Assembly: GCF_900188105.1 (NCBI RefSeq)
Contig: NZ_FZNP01000003.1
Coordinates: 248,001-312,000 of the forward strand
Direction of reading: 5' to 3'
DNA: 64,000 bases
Origin: Actinomadura mexicana
GTDB taxonomy: Bacteria; Actinomycetota; Actinomycetes; Streptosporangiales; Streptosporangiaceae
Shown here: piece after piece, positions 1-8,705 of the stretch
Numbering within the stretch: the first letter of the stretch is position 1
Layout of the letters: each line of letters starts with the position of its first letter
Made by a program: the position numbers and the translations under genes
The notes under the pieces: model-generated
Seen by the model: only the letters and a program-made list of their open reading frames with translations
The model's database searches: none
Told to the model about the DNA's origin: nothing

Positions 1-1996
1 GGTGCTCGCTGGACGGCTGGAGCCGCATCAGGTCGACGACGTTGACGACGCGGACGCGCAGTTCGGGGAACAGCTGCCGGAGCAGGTCGACGGCCGCGAG
101 CGTCTCCAGCGTCGGGATGTCGCCCGCGCAGGCGAGCACCACGTCGGGGTCGGCGCCGCCGTCGGTGGAGGCCCACTCCCAGATGCCGATGCCGCGGGTG
201 CAGTGCGCGATCGCGGCGTCCATCGGCAGCCAGTTCAGCGCGGGCTGCTTCCCGGCCACGATCACGTTGACGTAGTCGCGGGAGCGCAGGCAGTGGTCGC
301 CGACCGACAGCAGCGTGTTCGCGTCCGGCGGCAGGTACACGCGGACGATCTCCGGCTTCTTGTTCAGCACGACGTCGAGGAAGCCGGGGTCCTGGTGGGT
401 GAAGCCGTTGTGGTCCTGCCGCCACACGTGCGACGACAGCAGGTAGTTCAGCGACGCGACCGGCCGCCGCCACGGCAGGCCGCGGGTGACCTTCAGCCAC
501 TTCGCGTGCTGGTTGAACATGGCGTCGACGATGTGCACGAACGCCTCGTAGCTGTCGAACAGCCCGTGCCGCCCGGTGAGCAGGTAGCCCTCCAGCCAGC
601 CCTGGCACAGGTGCTCGCTGAGCACCTCCATCACCTGGCCGGACCGGGCCTGGTGCTCGTCGGTCGGCAGCAGCTCGCCCTCGAAGACGCGGTCGGTGGC
701 CTGGAAGACGTCCCCGAGCCGGTTGGACGCCGTCTCGTCCGCGCCCATGATCCGGAAGTTGGACGGGTTGGCGCGCACGACGTCGCGCAGGAACGTCCCG
801 AGCCTGCGGGTGGGCTCGGTCGTGGTGGTGCCGGGCTTGCCGACGTCCACGGCGTAGTCGCGGAAGTCGGGCAGCGCCAGCGGCTTCAGCAGCAGCCCGC
901 CGTTGGCGTGCGGGTTCGCGCTCATCCGCCGGTCGCCCGCGGGCGCGAGCGCCCGGAGCCCGGCGACCGGGCGGCCCGCCTCGTCGAACAGCTCCTCGGG
1001 GCGGTAGGAGCGCAGCCACTCTTCCAGTTGCGCGCGGTGCCCGGCGTCCTCGCGCACCCCCGCGAGCGGCACCTGGTGGGACCGCCAGGTGTTCTCGACC
1101 GGCAGCCCGTCCACCTCCTTCGGGCCCGTCCAGCCCTTGGGGGACCGCAGGACGATCATGGGCCAGCGCCGCCGCTGCGACGCCTGCCCCGCGCGGGCGG
1201 CGCGCTGGATGTCGGCGATCTCGTCGAGGGCCTGGTCGAGGGCGGCGGCCATCTTGCGGTGCATGGAGGCGGGCTCGTCCCCGCTCACCAGGAACGGCCG
1301 GTAGCCGTACCCGTCCAGGAGCTGGACGAGCTCCTCCTCGGGGATGCGGGCCAGCACCGCCGGGTTCGCGATCTTGTAGCCGTTGAGGTGCAGGACGGGC
1401 AGGACGGCGCCGTCCCGCACCGGGTCGAGGAACTTGGTGGAATGCCAGCTCGCCGCGAGCGGGCCCGTCTCGGCCTCGCCGTCCCCGACGATGCACGCGA
1501 CCACGAGGCCGGGGTTGTCGAAGGCCGCCCCGAACGCGTGGGCGAGGGAGTAGCCGAGCTCGCCGCCCTCGTGGATGGAGCCGGGCGTCTCCGGCGCGAC
1601 GTGGCTCGGGATGCCGCCGGGGAAGGAGAACTGCCGGAACAGCCGCCGCATGCCCGCCTCGTCCTGCGACACCTCCGGGTACACCTCGCTGTAGGTGCCT
1701 TCGAGCCAGGCGTTCGCGACCGCCGCGGGCCCGCCGTGCCCCGGGCCCATGACGTAGATCATGTCGAGGTCGCGCGCCCTGATCACGCGGTTGAGGTGGG
1801 CGTAGCAGAAGTTCAGGCCCGGCGTGGTGCCCCAGTGCCCGAGCAGCCGCGGCTTCAGGTCCCGCCGTTCGAGCGGCTCGCGGAGCAGCGGGTTGTCCAG
1901 GAGGTAGATCTGCCCCACGGACAGGTAGTTGGCGGCTCTCCAGTACGCGTTGATCTGCTGCACTTCGTCATCGCTCAGAGTGCCCGACTGGGTCAT
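1..1996 (-). CDS. xfp: Phosphoketolase (xylulose-5-P/fructose-6-P), C-terminus cut by window edge
   Basis: Thiamine-diphosphate enzyme that splits xylulose-5-phosphate (or fructose-6-phosphate) with phosphate to acetyl-phosphate plus glyceraldehyde-3-phosphate (or erythrose-4-phosphate). Translating the minus strand from the ATG at 1996 gives [20 protein letters not shown], then the family block [18 protein letters not shown], the GPGHGGPA motif, and the phosphoketolase signature [14 protein letters not shown] followed by [10 protein letters not shown] (the ThDP-binding GDGE). The start has a good ribosome site (GGAGGAC) 6-7 bases upstream. About 665 codons are visible. The family is usually about 790-800 residues, so roughly 130 C-terminal residues lie beyond base 1. 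An acetate kinase often follows this gene in bacteria but cannot be seen here. Function is secure; the choice between single and dual substrate is not. Confidence 0.95.
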   Translation of the reverse strand, partial: MTQSGTLSDDEVQQINAYWRAANYLSVGQIYLLDNPLLREPLERRDLKPRLLGHWGTTPGLNFCYAHLNRVIRARDLDMIYVMGPGHGGPAAVANAWLEGTYSEVYPEVSQDEAGMRRLFRQFSFPGGIPSHVAPETPGSIHEGGELGYSLAHAFGAAFDNPGLVVACIVGDGEAETGPLAASWHSTKFLDPVRDGAVLPVLHLNGYKIANPAVLARIPEEELVQLLDGYGYRPFLVSGDEPASMHRKMAAALDQALDEIADIQRAARAGQASQRRRWPMIVLRSPKGWTGPKEVDGLPVENTWRSHQVPLAGVREDAGHRAQLEEWLRSYRPEELFDEAGRPVAGLRALAPAGDRRMSANPHANGGLLLKPLALPDFRDYAVDVGKPGTTTTEPTRRLGTFLRDVVRANPSNFRIMGADETASNRLGDVFQATDRVFEGELLPTDEHQARSGQVMEVLSEHLCQGWLEGYLLTGRHGLFDSYEAFVHIVDAMFNQHAKWLKVTRGLPWRRPVASLNYLLSSHVWRQDHNGFTHQDPGFLDVVLNKKPEIVRVYLPPDANTLLSVGDHCLRSRDYVNVIVAGKQPALNWLPMDAAIAHCTRGIGIWEWASTDGGADPDVVLACAGDIPTLETLAAVDLLRQLFPELRVRVVNVVDLMRLQPSSEH

Positions 1997-2501
1997 GCGC
2001 GTCCTCCGGGTGTTCTCGACCGCCCTGAGGACATCCCGTCCCCGCGGACGGGGTTCTCAACCGTCACCGAGAGCCCATCAGCCCTGTGCCTGCGGACCCA
2101 GGGCCGAACGTCCCGGGAAGGCCGCGCTGACGGCGGACGCGACAACGAGGCCACGGCCCCCGGCCGTGACCTCGTCCCCCACCTCGGTGTGAGCGCCGCC
2201 GGTTACAGGGGCGGTATGCCGGGCGCGACGGCGCACGGCCTCCGCCCCGCCCCCCGGCGAACCGGCGGGTGCGTCACCACCGGGTGCTGGAAGCCTGCCG
2301 CCTACCCGTGCGTAGGTTCCCGGTTCCGGGAGCGCGCTCGACGAGCGGCGGGCAGTCTGCGGCGAACGATCGACCGCGGGCGACTCATTGAGGACAGAGC
2401 GCCACATTGCGCACGATGACCGGGCCGGTAGGCGGGCCGAAGGGGCCGCGGTGGTCTGAGATGCTACGCAGATCGGCACAGGTAAGCGGCAAGGAGGCGG
2501 A
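1997..2501. other. Divergent intergenic region, phosphoketolase / amidase
   Basis: About 500 bases between divergent starts. It must hold both promoters. The ribosome sites at the two edges are clear (GGAGGAC for the phosphoketolase; AAGGAGG just before 2502 for the amidase). Open frames here are extensions of overlapping shadow frames with unconvincing composition. I see no RNA gene, repeat or riboswitch. Confidence 0.5.
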
Positions 2502-3827
2502 ATGGGCGGGTTCTTCACCGGACGGACGCTGACCGGCATCGGGCGCGACCTGCGCGCGGGCCGGGAGTCGGCGCGGGGCCTGGTCGCGCGGGTCCTGGAG
2601 TCGGTCGACGAGGACCTGAACGCCTTCGTGACCCTGGACGCCGAGGGCGCCGAGGCCGCCGCCCGGTGGGCCGACGAGGAGCTGGCGTCCGGCATCGACC
2701 GGGGCCCGCTGCACGGCGTCCCGGTCGCGGTGAAGGACATCGTCGACGTCGCCGGGCTGCCCACCGGCATGGGGTCCGGCCACTTCGCCGGGCACGTCGC
2801 CGAGGCCGACGCGGTCTGCGTGACGATGCTGAGGGACGCGGGCGCCGTGATCGTCGGCAAGACCGGGACGCAGGAGTTCGCGTTCGGCGGCAGCGGCGAC
2901 GTGTCGGTGAACGGGGCGGTCCGCAATCCCCGCGACCGGGAGCGGATGTCCGGCGGATCCAGCAGCGGCAGCGCCGTCGCGGTCGCCGCGGGCATGGTCC
3001 CGCTCGCCATCGGCACCGACACGGGCGGGTCGGTGCGCATCCCGTCCGCGTTCTGCGGGATCGCCGGGTTCAAGCCGCCGCACGGCGCCATTCCGACCGG
3101 CGGCGTGTTCCCCCTGTCGCGCTCGCTCGACCACGTGGGCGTCCTCGCCGCCACCGCGGACGACTGCCGCGTCGCCTACCACGCGCTGACCGGGCCGGCG
3201 GAGGCCGTCCCCTCCCTCCTGGACGGCTCGCCCGGCGGCGACCGGGCCGGAGCCGCCCCGTACGGGCGCGTCGCCTGGATCGAGCCGCCGGTGTGCGACC
3301 CCGAGGTGGAGCGGCGCGTCCGCGCCCTGTTCCCGGACGCGCCGTCCGAGCGGATCGACTTCGCCGGGCTCCGGCAGGTGTTCCTGGCGATCGAGTACAG
3401 CGAGGCGTACGACGTGCACGCCGAGCGGGTCGCCGAGGCGCCCGGCCGGTACCAGCCGGCGACGCTCGCCCGCCTGCGGGACGCGGGCCGGATGCCGGGC
3501 TGGCGGCTCGTCCGGGCGCTGCGCGAGCGGGACCGCTACGCCGAGGAGATCGCCGGGCTGCTGGACCGCTACGACCTGCTGGCCATGCCCACCATGCCGA
3601 TCCCCGCGCCCCGGATCGGCGCGGTCGAGGTCGGGCTCGGCCCGCTCACCGCGCTGCTGGTCGGCCTCACCTCGCCGTGGAACGTGCTGGGGCTGCCCGC
3701 CCTGTCGGTCCCCGCCGGAACGGTCCCGGCGGACGGCGGCGGCGAACTGCCGATCGGTGCGCAGCTCGTCACCCGGCGCGGCGCGGAAAGCCTCCTGTTC
3801 ACCGCCGCCGAGCACCTCGCCCCCTGA
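2502..3827 (+). CDS. Amidase-signature family amidohydrolase
   Basis: A 441-residue amidase-signature (AS) enzyme that hydrolyses an amide bond through a Ser-cisSer-Lys triad. The catalytic Lys is K78 in VAVKDIVD, the cis-Ser is about S154 in the glycine/serine loop SGGSSSGSA (150-158), and the nucleophile is S177 in GTDTGGSVRIPS. The length is normal for a stand-alone amidase of the AtzF/indoleacetamide-hydrolase type. No GatB or GatC lies nearby, so it is unlikely to be the tRNA amidotransferase subunit. The ATG has an excellent AAGGAGG ribosome site. It is transcribed convergently with the AAA protein (16-base gap). Substrate unknown. Compare the decayed AS fragment at 35041-35343. Confidence 0.9.
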   Translation: MGGFFTGRTLTGIGRDLRAGRESARGLVARVLESVDEDLNAFVTLDAEGAEAAARWADEELASGIDRGPLHGVPVAVKDIVDVAGLPTGMGSGHFAGHVAEADAVCVTMLRDAGAVIVGKTGTQEFAFGGSGDVSVNGAVRNPRDRERMSGGSSSGSAVAVAAGMVPLAIGTDTGGSVRIPSAFCGIAGFKPPHGAIPTGGVFPLSRSLDHVGVLAATADDCRVAYHALTGPAEAVPSLLDGSPGGDRAGAAPYGRVAWIEPPVCDPEVERRVRALFPDAPSERIDFAGLRQVFLAIEYSEAYDVHAERVAEAPGRYQPATLARLRDAGRMPGWRLVRALRERDRYAEEIAGLLDRYDLLAMPTMPIPAPRIGAVEVGLGPLTALLVGLTSPWNVLGLPALSVPAGTVPADGGGELPIGAQLVTRRGAESLLFTAAEHLAP

Positions 3828-3843
3828 CCGGGCAGCCGCCCGG

Positions 3844-6579
3844 CTAGAGGTAGAGGCCGTAGAACTCCTCGGGGTGGTCCAGCAGCGGGGGCAGGTCGTC
3901 GGCGGTCAGCGTGACCAGTTCCTCCCTCGTGGGAGGCGCCTGGTCGCCGTTCTCGCCCTTGCCGGCGCCCTTCTTCACCGCCGGGTCGTTCGTGAACGCG
4001 ACGGCGGCGGAGGCGACGCGGTCGGCCTGGTTCGCGACGGCCACGTCCAGCATGTTGCGCATCAGGCGGCCGTTGCCGAAGGACGGGCCGCGGGGCGCGC
4101 GGCGCAGCATCGAGCGCAGGACGTCCTCGGTGCCGGGGGCCAGCTCGAAGCCGTCGGCGGCGGCGAGCTGGCCGAACACCGTGATCAGCTCTTCGTCGGC
4201 GTAGTCGGGGAAGTGGATCTGCTTGGGGAACCGCGAGTCGAGGCCGGGGTTGGCGGCGAGGAACTCGGCCATCTCCTGCTCGTAGCCCGCGACCACCACG
4301 ACGAGGTCGTCGCGGTGGTCCTCCATCAGCTTGACCAGCTCGGCGATCGCCTCGTGCCCGTAGTCGCCCTTCAGGGGCGACTGCGTCAGCGTGTACGCCT
4401 CGTCGATGAACAGGACGCCGCCGACCGCGCGCTCCACCAGGCGGCGGGTGCGGGGCGCGGTCTGCCCGATGTACTCGCCGACGAGGTGGGCGCGGGACGC
4501 CTCCACCAGGTGCCCGGACGACAGGACGCCGAGCCGCTTGTAGATGCGGCCGAGCAGCCGGGCCACCATCGTCTTGCCGGTGCCGGGGTTGCCGGTGAAC
4601 ACCATGTGCCGGGTCGGCGGGGTGATCCGCAGGCCCGACTCGCTGCGCAGCCGCGCCGCGTGCGTGCCCGCGACGAGCAGCGCGATCTCGTGCTTGACGG
4701 TCTCCAGCCCGGTGAGTTCGCGCAGCTCGGCCAGCGGGTTCCCGGCGGCCTGCGCGGTGTCGAGCGCGGCCGGGACGTCCTGCTTGCGGACGACCGGCAC
4801 GCCGCCCGCCGCGTCGGCGTCGAGCCGGGCCCGCGCGGCGGCGACGACCTGGTCGGCGAGATGCGGCGCGAGGCGCGCGTTGCGGAGCGTCTGCGTCGGC
4901 GGGGTCGCGGCCAGCAGCGCGCCCGCCGCCTCGATCGCCGGGCGGGTGCCGCGGGCGCCGCGGGCGTCCAGCGCGCGGCGGAACAGCTCGGCGTGGCCCG
5001 CCGCCGTGAACGGCCGGGTGCGGGCGATCCGGAACCGCTGCGGCAGGACGGGGTTGATCTCGCGGATCCGCTCCTCGCCGCCGGCGTCGCACAGCGCCAC
5101 CAGGTTCAGGTCGGGGTGGACGGCGAGGAGCCGGTGCAGCTCGGCGGCCAGCGCCTCGCCGTTGCCGGGGTCGGCGACGATCCCGTCCAGGCCCTCGATG
5201 ATCAGCAGCCGGTCGCCGGCGCAGTCGCGGGCGTCGGCGTGCAGCTTGGCGACGGCGTCCGACAGGCGCTGCCCGGCGAACAGGTTGTCGGTGACCCAGT
5301 GCGGGTCGCGGCCGAGCGCCAGCGCCTTGCCGAGCTCCTGCGCGGCGTCGCGCTTGCCGGTGCCGTCCGGCCCGCTGATCAGCAGCCGGACCGGCGCGCT
5401 GCCGCGGGTCAGCTCGGCCAGCGCCGCGGTCACCTCCGGCTGCTCGACCAGCGACGTGGCGATCTCCGGCCGCCCGGCCGCGGTCGTCCCGGGCGCGGCG
5501 CCGGAGGCGGGCACGCTCTTCAGCGTCTCGGTGAGCGGGTTCACGACGCGGCGGCGCGGCGCGTACAGGCGGCGCAGGTCGGTCTGGAACTGGCCGACGG
5601 GGATCCACTCCGCCTTCGGGAACCACGGGTCGCCCGGCAGGCCCTGCACGATCGCGATGAACCGCATCGCCATGTCGAGCCAGCCGCGGCACGCGTCGGC
5701 GGCGCCCGCGACGAGCGCCCGGACGAGCCACGCCCGCGTCCGCTCCTGCCACGCGCCCGCCTTGAACCCGCGGCGCTCGGCGGTGAACCGCTGGAGGAGC
5801 TCGCCGTACCGGTCCTCGCCGAGCGCGACCGCGAGTTCGGCCGGTACCTGCTCCATGCTGCCCTGCAGCAGCAGCTGGACCAGGTGGACCTCGACGGTCT
5901 CCTCGCGCGGCGCCGCCTCCATCAGGTGCTCGTAGGACGCGAGCAGGCCCGCGCAGACCCACTCCAGATAGCCGACCGGGCCGAGCAGCTCGGGCACCGC
6001 GGCGACGATGTCGTCGCCGGCGTGCGCGTGCCAGTGCTCCCGCAGTTCCGTCTTGGGCAGGTTCACGTCGCAGACCGGCGGGTCGTCGTAGAGGCGGAGC
6101 AGCGCCTTGCGGCGCTCCTCCAGCGGCTCGATGCCCTCCAGCACGGACAGGCAGTCGCGGGCCAGCTCGATCGCCAGCGCCCGGTCGGGCGCCTCGATGA
6201 GCCAGTCCACCGGGGGCCGCCACCGGCCGCCCGGCGCGTCCCAGCGGGTCATCCGGGTGCTGAGCGGCCCGGGGTTGACCAGGTGCCGGTGCAGCAGCCG
6301 CTCGGGCAGCTGCGACCACGAGCCCGCCTTGATCGCGCCGCCGCCCGGCAGGAACGCCAGCATTCCGAAGATCTCCGCCGTGACGAGCGACGCGGGCAGC
6401 GTCAGCAGCTTGTGCTCGTCGGTGGTCAGCTCCACGGCCCGCGGGTCGGCCGCCAGCCCGTCGATCCGCGCCGAGATCTCCTCGAACAGCCCGTCCGGGA
6501 CGCGCCACGGGCCGTGCGAATAGACGTCGAGCACCGGCTCGTCGGTGAGCAGTAGCTCAAGATGCTCCGGCAGCCGCAA
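3844..6579 (-). CDS. Large two-module AAA ATPase with CbbX/SpoVK-like C-terminal module
   Basis: About 911 residues. The N-terminal ~380 residues are a unique region without a motif I recognise. A first P-loop module follows with GPDGTGK and a weak Walker B (LLIIEGLD). The C-terminal module is canonical CbbX/SpoVK-type AAA: GNPGTGK, then VGEYIGQT, then Walker B VLFIDEAY, a DYGHEAI segment, and arginine-containing SRFPKQI and GNGRLMRN sensor regions. Such proteins are hexameric remodelling ATPases; EccA of type VII secretion shares this module. The target here is unknown. The start is ambiguous. I chose TTG at 6579 (GGGGAG six bases upstream, next residues RLPEHLELLL). An in-frame ATG at 6669 would add 30 residues of low-quality sequence. 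It lies just downstream of the serine hydrolase gene on the same strand. Confidence 0.8.
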   Translation of the reverse strand: MRLPEHLELLLTDEPVLDVYSHGPWRVPDGLFEEISARIDGLAADPRAVELTTDEHKLLTLPASLVTAEIFGMLAFLPGGGAIKAGSWSQLPERLLHRHLVNPGPLSTRMTRWDAPGGRWRPPVDWLIEAPDRALAIELARDCLSVLEGIEPLEERRKALLRLYDDPPVCDVNLPKTELREHWHAHAGDDIVAAVPELLGPVGYLEWVCAGLLASYEHLMEAAPREETVEVHLVQLLLQGSMEQVPAELAVALGEDRYGELLQRFTAERRGFKAGAWQERTRAWLVRALVAGAADACRGWLDMAMRFIAIVQGLPGDPWFPKAEWIPVGQFQTDLRRLYAPRRRVVNPLTETLKSVPASGAAPGTTAAGRPEIATSLVEQPEVTAALAELTRGSAPVRLLISGPDGTGKRDAAQELGKALALGRDPHWVTDNLFAGQRLSDAVAKLHADARDCAGDRLLIIEGLDGIVADPGNGEALAAELHRLLAVHPDLNLVALCDAGGEERIREINPVLPQRFRIARTRPFTAAGHAELFRRALDARGARGTRPAIEAAGALLAATPPTQTLRNARLAPHLADQVVAAARARLDADAAGGVPVVRKQDVPAALDTAQAAGNPLAELRELTGLETVKHEIALLVAGTHAARLRSESGLRITPPTRHMVFTGNPGTGKTMVARLLGRIYKRLGVLSSGHLVEASRAHLVGEYIGQTAPRTRRLVERAVGGVLFIDEAYTLTQSPLKGDYGHEAIAELVKLMEDHRDDLVVVVAGYEQEMAEFLAANPGLDSRFPKQIHFPDYADEELITVFGQLAAADGFELAPGTEDVLRSMLRRAPRGPSFGNGRLMRNMLDVAVANQADRVASAAVAFTNDPAVKKGAGKGENGDQAPPTREELVTLTADDLPPLLDHPEEFYGLYL

Positions 6580-6676
6580 CGAACACTCCCCAAGAACGTT
6601 TAAAACAGGGGTACAGCTTATGTTTCCAGAGCGGGTGCTGTGGCGCCCGTCCCCCCGCACCCGACGCACCGCGCAC

Positions 6677-7582
6677 TCAAGGGCGGCGGAGGGACTCCAC
6701 GGCGATCCGGGCGGCGGAGCCGATGACCGCGTCGGCCTCGGGCAGGACGGCCACGGGCAGCATCGACCTGGTGAAGACGGCCACCGCGTAGCGGGCCCCG
6801 TCGGGGTACTCGACCGCGCCCACCTCGTTGCGCAGCGTCGGCAGGGTGCCGGTCTTGCCGCTGACGACGACGTCGTCGTAGGGGAACCCGGACGACAGGC
6901 GGTGCGGCCAGACCTGGAGGCCGAACAGGCGGCGCATCGCCGCCGACCCGGCGGGCGGGGCGGCCTCGTCCCGCCAGATCATCGACAGCAGCCGGGTCAT
7001 GTCGCGGGGCGTGCTGCGGCTCGTGCGGAGCGGGTCGAGGGCGCGCATCCGGCCCTGGAGGCCCGGCTCGTCCAGCCGCGCCCACACCTCGGCGACGCTG
7101 TCGGCCCCGGCGTCGGCGAGCAGGGTCTCGTGCAGGTCGCGGCCGTTGCCCACGATGACGGTGTGGCGGAGCCCGAGATCGGCGGCCGTCGCGTTGACCG
7201 CGTCCAGGCCGACCCGGTCCATGACGACGTCGGCGGCGGCGTTGTCGCTGACGGTGATCATCAGGCAGGTGAGGTCGCGCAGCGACATGCGGACCTCGTC
7301 CAGCAGCGCCGACACCCCGGTCGGCCCCGCGGTGCGGTCGTCCGGGCTCAGCGTGACCTGCTCGGCCGGGTCCAGCACGCCCTCGGCGGCCAGCCGGTGG
7401 AACGCGACGAGCAGCGGCACCTTGAACACCGACGCGAGCACCACCGGCTCGTCGGCGCCGACCGCGACGTCCCGCCCGGTGTCGATGTCCACGACGTGCA
7501 GGAACCCGGTGACGCCCGCGGACCGGAACGCCGCCTCGATCCGCTCGGCCGCACCCGCCCTGCCGGCGGGCACCTCGCTCAT
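6677..7582 (-). CDS. Class A beta-lactamase-like serine hydrolase, no signal peptide
   Basis: About 301 residues with the serine beta-lactamase/DD-peptidase fold. The active-site SxxK is S51-V-F-K54, the SDN loop is S112-D-N, and the KTG triad is K243-T-G in SGKTGTLP. There is no N-terminal export signal, which is unusual for an enzyme acting on the wall or on beta-lactams. The omega-loop region (HETLLAD near 151-157) does not show the full ExxLN of true class A enzymes. Deacylation of penicillins is therefore uncertain, and a peptidase or esterase role is possible. Its ATG overlaps the stop of the LysR gene by four bases (ATGA), so the two are translationally coupled. Confidence 0.8.
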   Translation of the reverse strand: MSEVPAGRAGAAERIEAAFRSAGVTGFLHVVDIDTGRDVAVGADEPVVLASVFKVPLLVAFHRLAAEGVLDPAEQVTLSPDDRTAGPTGVSALLDEVRMSLRDLTCLMITVSDNAAADVVMDRVGLDAVNATAADLGLRHTVIVGNGRDLHETLLADAGADSVAEVWARLDEPGLQGRMRALDPLRTSRSTPRDMTRLLSMIWRDEAAPPAGSAAMRRLFGLQVWPHRLSSGFPYDDVVVSGKTGTLPTLRNEVGAVEYPDGARYAVAVFTRSMLPVAVLPEADAVIGSAARIAVESLRRP

Positions 7583-8550
7583 GCCAGGAACCCGGAGGAC
7601 GGGCGCGGGACGACCCGGCGGGCGGGGGCCCGGTCGAGCGGCGTCATGCCGGCCTCGCCGCGCAGCACCGCGGTCGCGACGGCGGTGAAGTCGGCGATGG
7701 CGCGGGCGTGCTCGGGGTCGCGGGCCCGCCGCCAGGCGCACGACGTCCGCCAGGCGAGCGGCTCGCCCGCCAGCGGCCGCCACACCGCCCCGGCGGTGTC
7801 GTCGGTGCGCGGGACGAGCGCCACGGCCGTCCCCGCGAGGACGAGCCCGAGCGCGAACCCCGGATGCCGCGCCTCGTGGACGGCCGCGGGCGCGTAGCCG
7901 TGCCGGCGGCAGCCCGCGAGCACCTCGTCGTGGGCTCCGGGCGCCTCCTCGCGAGGCGGGACGACGACGTCGCGGGTGCCGAGGTCGGGCAGATGCACCT
8001 CCGGGGGCGCGCCCGGCCGCGCGGCCGGGTCGCCGCCGGGCAGCAGCACGCCGAGCGGCTGCGCCAGCATCGGGCCGAGCTCCAGCCCGCGGGCGTCGCA
8101 CGGGTGCCGCACCACCCCGGCGTCCAGCGCGCCCTCGGCGAGCGCGCGGATCTGCTGGTCGGTGCCCGTCTCGCGCAGGTCGAGCCGCAGGTCCGGGCGG
8201 CGCTCCCGGAACGCGGCGATCAGCGCGGCGACGACCCGGCCGCCGAGGTCGCTCGGCAGGCCCGCGCGCACCGTCCCGACCTCGCCCAGCCGGGCCCGTT
8301 CGGCGACGGAGTAGATGCGGTCCACGCGGGTGAGGATGTCACGGGCCTCCTCCAGCAGCAGGCCGCCCGGTGCGGTGAGCCGCACCCGCCGGCTGCTCCG
8401 GTCGAACAACCGCACGCCGAGCTCCTTCTCCAGCCGCTGGATACGCTGGCTCAGCGGCGGCTGCGCCATGCCGAGACGCTCGGCCGCGTGGCCGAAGTGC
8501 AGTTCTTCGGCGACGACGACGAAGCACCGCAGATGCCCGACCAGGTCCAC
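7579..8550 (-). CDS. LysR-family transcriptional regulator
   Basis: About 323 residues. The N-terminal winged helix-turn-helix reads HLRCFVVVAEELHFGHAAER, then LGMAQPPLSQRIQRLEKELG, which is the textbook LTTR reader domain. A periplasmic-binding-like effector domain fills the rest. I chose GTG at 8550 because LysR proteins begin a few residues before this motif; a TTG at 8568 would add six residues. Neither start has a strong ribosome site. The gene is divergent from the penicillin-binding protein and overlaps the downstream serine hydrolase by four bases. This recalls AmpR/BlaA-type control of beta-lactamases, except that here regulator and hydrolase are co-directional and the divergent partner is a PBP. 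A T-N11-A dyad lies in the intergenic region (8573-8594). Confidence 0.9.
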   Translation of the reverse strand: MDLVGHLRCFVVVAEELHFGHAAERLGMAQPPLSQRIQRLEKELGVRLFDRSSRRVRLTAPGGLLLEEARDILTRVDRIYSVAERARLGEVGTVRAGLPSDLGGRVVAALIAAFRERRPDLRLDLRETGTDQQIRALAEGALDAGVVRHPCDARGLELGPMLAQPLGVLLPGGDPAARPGAPPEVHLPDLGTRDVVVPPREEAPGAHDEVLAGCRRHGYAPAAVHEARHPGFALGLVLAGTAVALVPRTDDTAGAVWRPLAGEPLAWRTSCAWRRARDPEHARAIADFTAVATAVLRGEAGMTPLDRAPARRVVPRPSSGFLA

Positions 8551-8572
8551 GACCAGTGATGATACCAAAACG

Positions 8573-8594
8573 GATATTCATCTGGACCGATATC
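8573..8594. promoter_or_regulatory. Candidate LysR box between lysR and PBP genes
   Basis: An inverted repeat GATAT-N12-ATATC. Within it T8578 and A8590 are separated by 11 bases, matching the T-N11-A rule for LysR-type regulator sites. It sits 23 bases before the lysR start and about 110 bases before the PBP start, where a divergent LysR promoter would place it. Binding is inferred. Confidence 0.45.
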
Positions 8595-8705
8595 AATCTT
8601 GGACTTTTCGGGCGACGCCTGGTGTCCTGGGGCCCCCATCGGTCATCCGCGCTCTCGGCGGTTCGTCCGGCCGGTGGGCCGATCAGGGGGAGAAGGAGTT
8701 CGACG

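Noticed and set aside
2..2419. Long plus-strand open frame of 805 codons over the phosphoketolase
   Set aside because: Low-information Arg/Val/Asp-rich translation; it is the antisense of the phosphoketolase, whose own motifs are clear on the minus strand. High-GC DNA yields such frames routinely.
3757..6555. Plus-strand 932-codon frame antisense to the AAA protein
   Set aside because: No family motif; composition is Val/Leu/Gln/Arg-rich as expected from reading GC-biased codons backwards.
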